A stretch of 64,000 nucleotides of DNA. Origin: Hemerocallis citrina (lineage: Eukaryota > Streptophyta > Magnoliopsida > Asparagales > Asphodelaceae). A program made the translations under genes and the position numbers. Below the pieces are notes generated by a model. The model did no database searches and was not told the DNA's origin. It saw nothing but the letters and a program-made list of their open reading frames with translations. Below are positions 38,101 to 47,382 of the stretch, piece by piece; the stretch's first letter is position 1; the number at the start of each line of letters is the position of its first letter. The DNA lies in assembly GCA_017893485.1 (NCBI GenBank), contig JACEHZ010000371.1, positions 186,001 to 250,000 on the forward strand, given 5' to 3'.

Positions 38101-38477
38101 CTTAGAACACTTCTGCTTCCCTTGGAAAGTGACTTCAGGTCCACCTGGAGCCTTCACTGTTACTGTCTTGGTCTTGCACTCGATGCTTGCACTGTACACC
38201 GACATCCAATCAATGCCAATGATAACATCGACTCCCAAGATAGTCAGCTTGATCAGATCAATGCCAAAGACTCGATCTCCAATCACAATCTTGCAATCAG
38301 CGTAATACCGATCAGTGGTCAAAGTTTCCCCTGATGGAGTAGCTACTGCTAAGATCTTGCCTGGAAAAATCTTCGGTTCAACTCCCAACACTTTAGCAAA
38401 TCTAGGAGACACAAATGTATGAGAGGATCCAGTATCGAACAACACAATAGCTTTCATTCCATTAAGATAGAGTTCTC
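35164..38477 (-). pseudogene. pol: Element D pol: protease, RT, RNase H, integrase, chromodomain (two stops)
   Basis: One reading frame throughout, about 1100 codons. Protease has [12 protein letters not shown] and [14 protein letters not shown] has [30 protein letters not shown] and the intact catalytic box FIDD (37480-37491). RNase H has [36 protein letters not shown] and VADALSRK. Integrase has a zinc-binding region ending CEVCQQVKAENQ, and a catalytic triad D (ISMDFITG), D (VSDRDAQFTS) and E ([10 protein letters not shown]). The tail has GPYKILKMIG and a C-terminal chromodomain with DRQEKVLRNKTIP and EEATWESEERM. Only two premature stops occur, TAG at 36430-36432 and TAG at 35710-35712, each one C-to-T change from CAG. 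The chromodomain would direct integration to heterochromatin. The natural stop is at 35164. Confidence 0.93.
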
Positions 38478-38567
38478 CTGTTACATAATACACACCATTA
38501 CGTAACAGTTTCACAATATAAACAGGAAGAAGAAATGACAAAAACCACTAAACATCAGCACTCGTAC
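38478..38567 (-). other. Candidate spliceosomal intron between gag and protease in D
   Basis: On the minus strand the 90-bp segment begins GTACGAGTGC and ends TATTATGTAACAG, with a T-rich interior including TTTCTTCTTCCTG. It contains an in-frame TAG (38550-38548). Removing it joins the gag end HVITG to protease ELYLNGM without a shift, splitting a glycine codon G|GA. Element A has a 93-bp segment with the same ends at the same codon. The alternative is a gag stop with read-through, but the exact GT and AG ends and the conserved position favour an intron. Confidence 0.6.
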
Positions 38568-39552
38568 CAGTGATGACATGATCAACCTCATCAGCATCAG
38601 CTTCCGTCAAGGCAAATACTCGCCCTGATTGGTACGGCCTCTTCCCAGTCTGCTGCACTGGTGCATTGCTAATTCCCTTTCGTGGTTTAAGACATTGAGA
38701 TTGGTAATGTCCCATTTCACCACAGTTGAAGCAAGTCACCGCAGGAGGTCTCACCATATTGTTCCCAGGTCCTCCAGCCACACTAACAGCGTTCGCCCCT
38801 GTCGGTTTGAACCTCTGTACAGATGGTTGCCCCTTGAAACTCCCAGAATGTGCAGGTCTCTTTCCAGACTGCCAGTTGTTCCTCCGGTTCTGAACAACAT
38901 GGAACTGCTCCATATCCGCCTCCATCGCTGCCGCCCTCTTGACCAACTTGTCAAATCGCCTGATACCAAGAGGTATCATCCGGGATCTCAAGCTTGGTCT
39001 CAGTCCATGCTCGAACTTGCGAGCCTTCTTCGCCTCATCCATCACCAGTTCTGGAGCATACCTAGAGAGCTGAGTAAACTTAGTCTCATACTCCCTCACT
39101 GACATGCTGCCTTGCTGAAGTGACGGAAACTCCATTGCTTTCTTCTCCTGAACATCGGAGGGAAAATAATGACTGCGGAATTCTTCCAGAAATTCCTCCC
39201 AGCCGAGCAACGTGCCTCCCATGGTCCTCTTCATTGACTGCCACCAAACAGCCGCATCCTTCTCGAATTGCAAGGTCGCCAACTTGACCTTGCTACCCTC
39301 AGGGGTCTCCAACACCTCAAAGATTGTCTCCACTTGACGGATCCAGTTGTCAGCCGCATCTGGGTCTGACTTTCCCTATAATACAGGTGGTTTTATTCTC
39401 TTGAATGATTCCACTAGCTTAATCGCCTCGGGCACTGGATTCGCAGGCCCCCTTCCTTAGTTCATAGCCACTGCATTGAGCATCTGATAGACCCTCGCAA
39501 GCTCTGTCTCCAGATCCAAACCTTCCCCATTCCTAGCTCCTCTTCTCGACAT
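38568..39552 (-). pseudogene. gag: Element D gag (two early stops)
   Basis: Starts at ATG 39552-39550 (MSRRGARNGEGLDLE), equivalent to the B gag start. The capsid region has NWIRQVETIFEVL, AAVWWQSMKRTMGG, KAMEFPSLQQGSMSVREYE and RYAPELVMDEAKK. One CCHC zinc knuckle (CFNCGEMGHYQSQC) lies near 38720, where A and B have two. The C-terminus RVFALTEADAD leads to the candidate intron. Two premature stops near the N-terminus (TAA near 39457 and TAG near 39379) are each explained by one C-to-T change at a glutamine codon. Otherwise the frame is clean and is the same frame as pol. Confidence 0.92.
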
Positions 39553-39696
39553 ATTCTGATGCAAAAGATCCATTAAATTCGAAGTATAAGACAAGAATTT
39601 AAACCAACTTGCATTTCATTGAATTCCAAACTTTATACATTCGAATTAAAAACATTTCTTAACATTAGAATGGAAGAAAATAGAAGCTACAACAAT

Positions 39697-40122
39697 CTAA
39701 CTCCTACGGGTCCTCTTCGCTGCTCGAAGTTCTTCCCGTAGTTCATCAACCTCATCTTTCAGCACATCTGTCAGGTTCTTTCTCTTCTCAAGTTCCCATA
39801 CTCGATGACTGAGAACAGAAAAGTCGTCCTTTCGCTTCGCCAATTGAGCTTCCAATACTCCAACTCTATCTCGCAGTGTTTCCACCTGCCTCTGAAGAGA
39901 AGCCACAGTACTACTCAGAACTGGTCCCTCTTCTTCATCAGAAGAAGAATCGTCAGACGAGTCTGGAGGTGGGGTAATCTCTCGGGATTCAGGCCACTCA
40001 TCCTCATCAGAATCTGCTTGCCCAGGGTGATACTCGTCCTCAGAATCAGCCTGTTTAGGATGGTACTCTTCCTCAATGATATGCCAGTCGTCGTCTCCAA
40101 CAGGGTCGAAGTGATCAGCCAT
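39697..40122 (-). CDS. ORF0 of element D (acidic coiled-coil leader protein)
   Basis: An intact ORF of 141 codons between PBS and gag. The start is taken at MADHFDPVG (40122), as in A. An upstream in-frame start at 40146 adds eight residues. The N-terminal half is strikingly acidic, with a near-repeat EEYHPKQADSEDEYHPGQAD and then a Ser/Asp/Glu run. From about residue 70 a long charged helix (SSTVASLQRQVETLRDRVGV...) shows heptad spacing typical of a coiled coil. The end is basic (AAKRTRRS). It keeps the position and plan of ORF0 in A and B while the sequence has diverged. No known domain. Function unknown. Confidence 0.7.
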   Translation of the reverse strand: MADHFDPVGDDDWHIIEEEYHPKQADSEDEYHPGQADSDEDEWPESREITPPPDSSDDSSSDEEEGPVLSSTVASLQRQVETLRDRVGVLEAQLAKRKDDFSVLSHRVWELEKRKNLTDVLKDEVDELREELRAAKRTRRS

Positions 40123-40276
40123 CTTAGAATAGAGAGGAAGAAGCATAAGTCATAGAGCAACACAAATGTAAGTCACTTACATTTAAATCTCTAGACTCAA
40201 ACACACACTCTAATGTCCACTTCTAGGGTGTCGTTCCTTATAAATTTGTACAAGTGCAGAAAGCGTAGAAAGCGTG

Positions 40277-40288
40277 GCTCTGATACCA
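40277..40288 (-). other. Primer binding site of element D
   Basis: TGGTATCAGAGC on the minus strand, extended by CACG, three bases inside the LTR that starts at 40292. It matches initiator methionine tRNA. Confidence 0.92.
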
Positions 40289-41595
40289 CTCTGTAACGCC
40301 CTGAATCCCAAATATACTGAATTCGAGATGTTCTACAGGATCTTTTCACTTTCTTCAGTACAATTTTATAAGGAATTAAAACTTTTCACTTTACATCAGA
40401 GTTTACATCATATTACACTTTTCATTTGCACAGCGGAAGTAAAAATATACAACATTTGAATAAATATACAATAACATGGTGAAATCTTTATGCATCCATT
40501 CCTCTTTAACCTTTAACATGTCATTTATCCTGCATACAAACTGTGGGTACGTCAGTTTATTCAACCAACGATGATTATACATGGCCATCCTCTCTATGCC
40601 AGAAACAGTATAACGATTCTCATTTCTTAACAGATCACAAACTTGTTCACATTCAAAATAAAAGAAAAGAGGGAAATCTTAATGATGTCGTGTTGTGATT
40701 GTGCACTTAGTCCTTAATGCAATTACTTGATTTATATGACACTAATGCGCACTTGTTCGGATTCTATGCATCCCGTACTACATAGGTCCGAGGGCAAGCC
40801 TCTTAATCGTTCTTCATTTTTGTAGGGTTCAATTCCTTGCCATGACTTAATCTACTACTGTAATTATGGTGAGTATCCTAGATGATCTATGAGTACAAGC
40901 ACGTGCACTGGACCCTGGAGGGGAATCCTACGCCATGTCTTGACTCATCAAGCATGCATTCTGTGGCAATTCAGCCTCCTCCCTGAACACGATCCTCTTG
41001 CAGTCACCAAACATCCCATAAGCGTGACTAAAGTCCGATCATTACTGAGTTGTGCCCACGCCAAGTCTTGACTCATCAAGCATGCATTCTGTGGCTCACA
41101 CACCCGCACCGTAAACTCTAGTTCTCATACTTATGTTTTCTCTCACTTTCATCACATCTCCACTATGTATTAATTATTAGAATCATGAATAAAAATCAAA
41201 GCTCTAGAGTTAGCCTCTCCACTAAACCGAACTTATTCATTTCATGTTCACATGACCAACCTTGGTCTTCTTTTCAATTTCATTACATTTCCACTGCCGG
41301 GGGAGACTTAGCTACTCTTTTGTTTAATTTCCAATTCACAACTTCCAATCTGAGCATTTCTAACTCATGAATTCATTTTTCATTGCCTCAGCATATCATG
41401 TTCTTAACTTTCATATTCATGTAATTCCCAATTCAAAACTATGATTCATTTCATGTAAATCTCAATTCAAAACTATGATTTATTTCATATAAAATTCATG
41501 CAACAACAGAATAGAGTTTATCAACATCAATCACGAGGTTCACAATCTTCAATATAAACTGAAATAAGATTCTCTGACATATCAAAGACACTCTA

Positions 41596-42374
41596 GACAG
41601 TCGACTTGGAACATTCCAGTCGACTTGTACAGTCAATACAAGTTCTTCATAAACATTCGGGAGAGTCGACTGCTGCACTTGAGCAGTCGGCTGCTCCGCA
41701 ACTTTTCATGCTCAAATGTTATTCTCGTGACAGTCGACTGTCAACAAATCAGTCGTCTGTCCTGATCTTAACAGTACATATCCATGTTCAGCTCAGTCGA
41801 CTTGCTACTCGCATTAGGTCGACTGGACAGGTTCACATTTCAAATTAAGGATTATCTTTCCAACAGTTCTTACATGCACATGTATCATGGAGTCAAATTA
41901 CAATATACATACATTCATGCTACATAAACACGAAATTTCTTACTGTTCAATAACATCGCAACATGGAATTTCAAGTCACTAATATTGTCTTTTCAAGGAA
42001 GTGTTTAAACGTGCATTTACACTTGTTCGTAACTTTCTTGCAGAGATGAAAAATTAATCTCAATTTATTACACTAGGACAACACAATGGAAATATCTCAT
42101 TTCATGGAAGTACAGCGATATTCATAGTTTAATCAATGCATCGGTCGACTGTTCTTATCATCAGTCGACTGCACTAGTCAATTCAGTTTTTATCAATTAT
42201 CACTAGTTCTTTTTCCACATGCTCATGGCTCCTCAGTCATGTATATCATGAAGGATATGAGTTTAGCCTTACTATTTTATTTTTAATTATACACATATGT
42301 CATGAAACTTCTAACAAAACATGTAACAGATGTCTCGTACCAGTCGACTTATCCAAACGGCAGTCGACTGTACC
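41596..42374. promoter_or_regulatory. Cluster of GTCGAC-centred palindromes in the D 5' LTR
   Basis: Same cluster as 33420-34202. Nearly every copy is preserved, and one variant here (gacagtcgactgtcaa) is a longer palindrome than its counterpart. It lies downstream of the TATA box in transcription sense, so in R/U5 rather than the classic U3 position. Confidence 0.55.
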
Positions 42375-42738
42375 GACCCAATTCGTCATTGTTTGCAGTG
42401 CCGTTATTTCACTAATAGTCCTCCACAATCATCATCATAGACATATTCAAGCAATTCTAGTACGTTTGAATTTACTACTCATAAGCAATAGCAACAATCA
42501 TCATAATCATGGCATATTTTCTACATTAGAAGTCCTGAGAAACACCCACCTTATTGACGAAGTAATCGAAGTCCAGAAAAGCTACTTAATGCAACGCACC
42601 TTCCTTGTTCCTTGCTCCTTGCTCCTTGCCGAAGATCTCCAGATGATGATGCCCGGTCTCCACACACAACTCTCTCACAATAATAATCTTATAAAATAAT
42701 CTTAGTGTAAAGAACAATGGATGAGAAGGGGGGGGGGG

Positions 42739-42746
42739 TATTTATA
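42739..42746 (-). promoter_or_regulatory. TATA box of the 5' LTR of element D
   Basis: TATAAATA on the minus strand, followed by a run of about 11 C. It is the expected promoter of element D. Confidence 0.7.
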
Positions 42747-43236
42747 CACCAAATGGAGTGAGATGGAGGGCCAGGATTCGGTAGATGGTTATAGGATCAA
42801 AGGCTAGGATTGACTAGGGAGTTGTGATAACCACCCACACTCCAAATAACTACCCACACTCCTACCCACTTCTCTACCCAAAACCGGCCAAGGCAAAAAG
42901 GGTGTGCTCTACGCGTGTATGCAACATGCACGTGTATGCACAAATCACCCTACAAGAATTTGTACACCATGACAAGTCTAAAAAAAGGGAATGCTACACA
43001 CTACAAGTTGTAGAGAATAAAAGATTAGTTCCATGGGCTTAAATTAATTGAGCCAAGATAAATAATTTAAAAGAAAAATAAGTAAACTAACATTTGGGCT
43101 TTAGGAAAATACTTTATAGAAAACAATATTCTTATTCATCATGTTGAAAATAATAGTCAAAATATTACACGTGCACACTACGTGCAAAAAAATAAAAAAT
43201 TTTCATATATTTGAAAAATCAGGGTATTACAGGGTG

Positions 43237-43732
43237 AGTGTAGGTGAGTGGCTTAGTCAAGAAGAAACAACACCTATTAATACTAATTTGTATTTCCAAT
43301 CATTATAAAATCTATGTTTATCCCTCCAAATAAATCCTAGCCATTCATCTTTGATCAATCATGGCAAAAATAAAGATATTTTTGTCCAAAAATACATACT
43401 ACATGATTTGTACAAATGTACGAAGTCGATACAATACGCATACGTATATACTAATATATATACCAATAATTTTTGTTCGTCACCCCGAACAATCCGTACA
43501 AAAATAATATAATTCTAACAATAAAAATAAAATAATAATAAAAATAAATTTTATTATCTACTCGGATGATTTCAACACCAAATTCATATAATACATAATA
43601 CATATACATATAGACTGTATATATACAGATAATGATTATTAATTAAACCGAGTAATATCCACAAAAAATATTTTAATTCTGAAAAATAAAAATAATAAAA
43701 TAATATTATTAATATCTGCTCGGGATATTACA
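43237..43732 (-). repeat. 5' LTR of element A, second part
   Basis: Continues LTR A after the GGGTG duplication, matching about 6273-6768. It ends GGGATATTACA at 43732, next to the ATGGC duplication. On the minus strand this is the U3 start, rich in TAATATTATT-like inverted repeats. Confidence 0.92.
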
Positions 43733-45665
43733 ATGGCATATGCCCTAGTGATGACCGCCCGAAAGCTCAGACCGCACTGTCAAGCACATTCAATATGGGT
43801 CATCACCGATCCACTACTCAAGAAAGTCCTCCATAAACCTGAGTGCTCAGGCAGACTCTTGAAGTGGTCAATTGAGTTAAGCCAACATGATATCACCTAC
43901 TGCCCCAGAACCGCAATTAAGACCCAAGCTTTAGCCCTCATCGAGAGCAAAATCCCCGATCCTCCTCAGGAAGGAGACAACCCCCCACTATGGAGCATGT
44001 GCATGGATGGGTCCTCTTGCCTCGAAGAGAGCTGCAATACTCACTACACCTTAGTTTTCCAGCTTCTAACAATGAGGCCGAGTATGAAGCTCTGATTGCC
44101 GGCCTCTTTCCAGCAAAGAAGGTAGGGGCACAAAGAGTCAGAGTATTCAGTGACTCCCAATTAGTGGTGAACCAGATCCGAGGAGAATACGAAGCAAGGG
44201 ATGACCGTATTGTCAAGTACTTAACGTATGTAAAGAAGATCATGTCTACCTTCAAAGAAGTCGAAGTCACTCGCATTCCGCGAGAAGAAAACGGGCAAGC
44301 AAATGTCATCTCCAAGCTCGCCTCCTCATCATTTGATGGACTCAGCCACTCTGTGCTGATTAAAGTTCGACTCAAACCAAGCATTGAAGAAGAAACACTG
44401 GAGCTCATGCCTATATCCTCTCGAGCACCCGAAGATTGTTGGACGAAACTCTTTGTCAATTTCCTCGATAAAGGGTTCCTCCCTGCGGGTACCAAAGAAT
44501 CGAGAAAGATTTGGGTAAAGGCTCAAAGGTACATACTTGTAGAAGGGGTCCTCTATAAGAGCTCATATACTCAAGTAGATTATCAACCATATCATCGGTG
44601 CCTCTCCCCTGAAGAGGCCAACTATCCTCTGAAAGAAGTTCATGAAGGGATTGGCGGCAGCCATCTTGGGGCAAGATCCCTTGCATGGAAGGTACTCAAG
44701 CATGGTTACTACTGGCTCATTCTCCTCGGTGATGCTCGAACCTATGTCCGCCAATACATCCCCCTGTTAGAAACACTCCTCCATTAAGAAGATCCCTCAA
44801 GCCAGCCTTAGTTCCATGTCAAGCCTTATTCCATTCGCGATGTGGGCAATAAATCTTCTCAGGCCCTTCCCCTCTGCAACCGGACAACGGACCTTCTTAG
44901 TGGTCTCTATTGATTACTTTACAAAGTGGATAGAGGCAGAACCAATTACAACAATCATTGAGCATAGAGTCTAACAGTTCTTCTGGAAGAACGTGGTTTG
45001 TCAATTGAGGATCCCCCGCATCCTGGTCACTGAAAATGGAACTCATTTTGCTGGTAAAGGGTTCTGCAAATTCTGCAACGATCTAAGTATTGAGCACCGT
45101 TTCTTCTAAATATCTCACCCCCAGACCAATGGTCAAGCCGAGAACACCAATCGACAAATCTTGGATGGCCTCAAGAAGAGGCTTGGTAAAGCCCCAAAGG
45201 GATAATGGGTTGAAGAACTCCAAAGTGTGCTCTAGTCTTATAGAATAATGAAGAGAATCCCCATGAGAAAATCCCCGTTCAACCTAACTTTCGGTACTAA
45301 AGCTCTAATTCCTCTAGAAGTATTAATACCTTCTCCTCGCCTCTTCTCGTTCAATGAAGTGCAAAACCCGATTGACATTTGAGCCAATCTTGACCTCCTC
45401 GAGGAAGTCTGAGAGAAGTCTTCCCTCTAAAGAAACATCTACCAATAGAGGGTAAAGAGATTTTATAATAAGAAAGTTCGCCCAGCCAACATTCAGCAAG
45501 GAGACATGGTCCTCCGAAAGAAAGGAAAACTCGCCCCTAACTGGGAAGGACCATACAAAGTCTCACGAGTAGTCCGCCCAGTGGCCTACCGACTCGAAGA
45601 CTTGGAGGGAGGGAGGGGGGAGGGTTTCTAGAACTTGGAATGCCGAGCACCTTATGAAGTATAAA
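43733..45665 (+). pseudogene. pol: Tat-type pol: RNase H, second RNase H, integrase (broken)
   Basis: Continues the RT of 1513-2826. RNase H ends with ARKLRPHCQAHSIWVITD and LLKWSIELSQHDITY. A second, archaeal-type RNase H follows: MCMDGSS near 44000, then FPASNNEAEYEALIAGL, VFSDSQLVVNQIRGEYEARD and PREENGQANVISKLAS. Integrase begins with a zinc-binding region (VHEGIGGSHLGARSLA) whose terminal cysteines are lost. Its core has VVSIDYFTKWIEAEP (D), VTENGTHFAGKG (the second D is changed to E) and NGQAENTNRQILDGLKKRL (E). The tail has VLRKKGKLAPNWEGPYKV. Frameshifts near 44070 and 44790 and many stops (near 44970, 45105, 45205 and 45240) kill it. The double RNase H is diagnostic for the Tat lineage. 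Confidence 0.88.
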
Positions 45666-45944
45666 GAGAGCGCTTAACTCCCTCGCTTAGCAGTTAGCAT
45701 CAAACATGTAATAAAGGCCGATGATTATAACAGTCACAATATGTAATAAAGGATTGCATTGAAGCAACCGCTTAAGTTTGAATCTTTTCAATAATATTAG
45801 TCTTTTTTTTTCAAAAATTCCTCGAATAGTTCAAACTGATGGAGTATTAAGATAGGCACATGGTACGTGCTCAAGTAAACACCATCCATTCACCAAGCAC
45901 TCCAACGGACAATTGCGGGATCCGTCCAGGATCCATAAAGTCGC
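45666..45944. other. Tat 3' non-coding stretch after pol
   Basis: No ORF or repeat that I recognise. It connects the end of integrase to the tandem array. Confidence 0.5.
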
Positions 45945-46860
45945 ATGAGCACGCTTGCTCCTGAGTAAGTGTATGGGGTATATCTCACCAAACGAGTGCC
46001 CAACCCCAGACAGATGCAGAGTCCATTTGTGGTTCATAGAGCTGCCATATCCACATGCCTCTGAGCAAGTGTACGAGGTTCGGTTCGCCACTCGAGGGCT
46101 CCCAAAACATGTCGTCATTACTGTTTGGAGTCCACTCGCGGTTCATAGGACCACTATAGCCACTTATCCCCAAGTAAGAAGGCGGGGTTCGGTTTGCCGT
46201 TCGAAGTGCTCCTGAAACAATCCAGACAGGACCAGAGTCCATTCGTGGTTCATAGAACCGCCCTAGCCACTTGCCTCTGAGCAAGTGTTCGGGGTTCAGT
46301 TCGCCACTCAAATGCTCCCAAAACTCATTGTTATTACTGTTCAGAGTTCACTCGCGGTTCATAGGACTACTCTAGTTACTTGCCCCCGAGAAAGAACGAG
46401 GGGTTCGGTTCACCCTTCGAGTGCTCCAGAAACAATCCGGATAGGTGCGGAGTTCATTTGTAGTCCATAGAACCGCCCTAGACACATGCCTCTGAGCAAG
46501 TTTACGGGGTTCGGTTCGCCACTCGAGTGCTCCCAAAACTCGGTATTATTACTGTTCGGAGTCCACTCGCGGTTCATAGGACCACTTTAGCCACTTGCCC
46601 CCGAGCAATAAGGCGGGGTTCAGTTCGCCATTCGAGTGCTCCTAAAATAACCCGGACAGGAGCAGAGTCCATTCGTGGTTCATAGAACTGCATAGCCACA
46701 TGCCTTTAAGCAAGTGTGCAAGGTTTGATTCATCATTCGAGTGCTCTTAAAACTCATCATCACTATTGTTCGGAGTTCACTCGCAGTTTGTAGAGCCACT
46801 TTAGACACTTGCCCCAGAGCAAGTACACAAAGTTCTAATCTGTTCGAATGCTCCTTAAAC
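45945..46860. repeat. Tandem array of about 108-bp monomers paired into 215-bp dimers
   Basis: ctgagcaag recurs at 46061, 46277 and 46492 and in mutated form at 46706, spacing 214-216 bp. Each dimer has an A half ('ccactcg...ctcccaaaac' then 'gagtccactcgcggttcatagg') and a B half ('gttcgaagtgctcctgaaac' then 'gagtccattcgtggttcatag'). There are about four dimers, the outer ones more degenerate. It lies between the integrase and the presumed 3' LTR side of the Tat element. Confidence 0.85.
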
Positions 46861-47002
46861 AAACACACAAAAAAACAAACACACTTCACAGCTACATTTG
46901 CCCAAAACACTTATGGGAATCTTATTTCAAAAGAGGGACTTGGTTACAAGTTTTATTGAGAGACAAGCCTCTACAGGTTACAAAATCTCATTCAGCGCCA
47001 TC
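46861..47002. other. Tat 3' spacer
   Basis: Short stretch with no recognised feature between the tandem array and the antisense reading frame. Confidence 0.4.
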
Positions 47003-47382
47003 CTAACTCTTTCTTGGTAAAGGGACGCTCATCTTGAGGGACACATGTTGTCTACAGCTTCTAGTAGACACCTGAGCACTATTTCGTTCTCTCAAACTGT
47101 CTGAGGAGATATCCAGACACGCAAGTCGGGTCATACCTTCGAAACCTACTACTCTTGCCACCCCTCCAACTGACGCCCCACTAGACGAACCGGCCACTCC
47201 GCATTGAGCGTCTCTCGAATTTCGTGGAACTCCAGAAAAACGTAGGGCCAGCTCATGAAATGATCTCCCCTGAGCGCGCTCTTCACACAAACAAGAAGTG
47301 TTCCTAATATTACTACCTTCAAGAAGTCGTATTAAAAGATGAATTTCTACCTCTTGTTCAACGAACCTCTCTTTGAAAGGAT
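47003..47382 (-). pseudogene. Possible antisense ORF of the Tat element, downstream part
   Basis: On the minus strand this is open without a stop from the S4 boundary (47382) to 47003, about 126 codons. The first part is helix-like and charged (SFKERFVEQEVEIHLLIRLLE), then comes a Gly/Ser-rich stretch. Removing solo LTR S4 and one duplication lets the reading continue from the 51081 side. Plant Tat elements are known to carry antisense ORFs between integrase and 3' LTR, and the position fits. I do not recognise the protein. Confidence 0.35.

Larger units (their letters stand above)
26378..43231 (-). mobile_element. Chromovirus element D (best preserved)
   Basis: LTRs run from TGTAACGCC to GGGTATTACA in + coordinates, flanked by a perfect 5-bp duplication GGGTG (26373-26377 and 43232-43236) inside the right LTR of A. 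Element order is: 5' LTR (40292-43231), PBS, ORF0, gag, candidate intron, pol with chromodomain, PPT, then the 3' LTR (26378-35061, interrupted by solo LTR S3). Over the first 300 bp the LTRs differ at about seven sites, all transitions, so it is younger than A and B. Four premature stops in gag-pol make it non-autonomous now. Confidence 0.95.
40292..43231 (-). repeat. 5' LTR of element D
   Basis: A complete 2940-bp LTR from TGTAACGCC to GGGTATTACA in + coordinates. It holds a TATA box at 42739-42746, followed on the minus strand by a C run, the GTCGAC cluster at 41596-42374, and a near-palindrome at 40825-40836. Differences from the other copy are few. Confidence 0.94.
2827..43732 (-). mobile_element. 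Chromovirus element A (Ty3 type, chromodomain), carrying nested elements
   Basis: Both ends carry LTRs beginning TGTAACGCC and ending ATATTACA in + coordinates. The flanking duplications are ATGGT (2822-2826) and ATGGC (43733-43737), differing at one base. In element orientation (minus) the order is: 5' LTR (22892-43732, itself interrupted by element D), PBS, ORF0, gag, pol and PPT, then the 3' LTR (2827-6768). Pol is split by element B at the duplicated CCCAG (7519-7523 and 18155-18159). The two LTRs differ clearly by eye, more than those of B or D, which fits A being the oldest of the three. Gag and pol carry many stops and frameshifts, so A is dead. Confidence 0.9.

Noticed and set aside
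38548..38550. Programmed stop read-through between gag and pol in D
   Set aside because: The stop lies inside a segment with exact GT/AG ends that A shares at the same position. Splicing explains it better, though read-through is not formally excluded.
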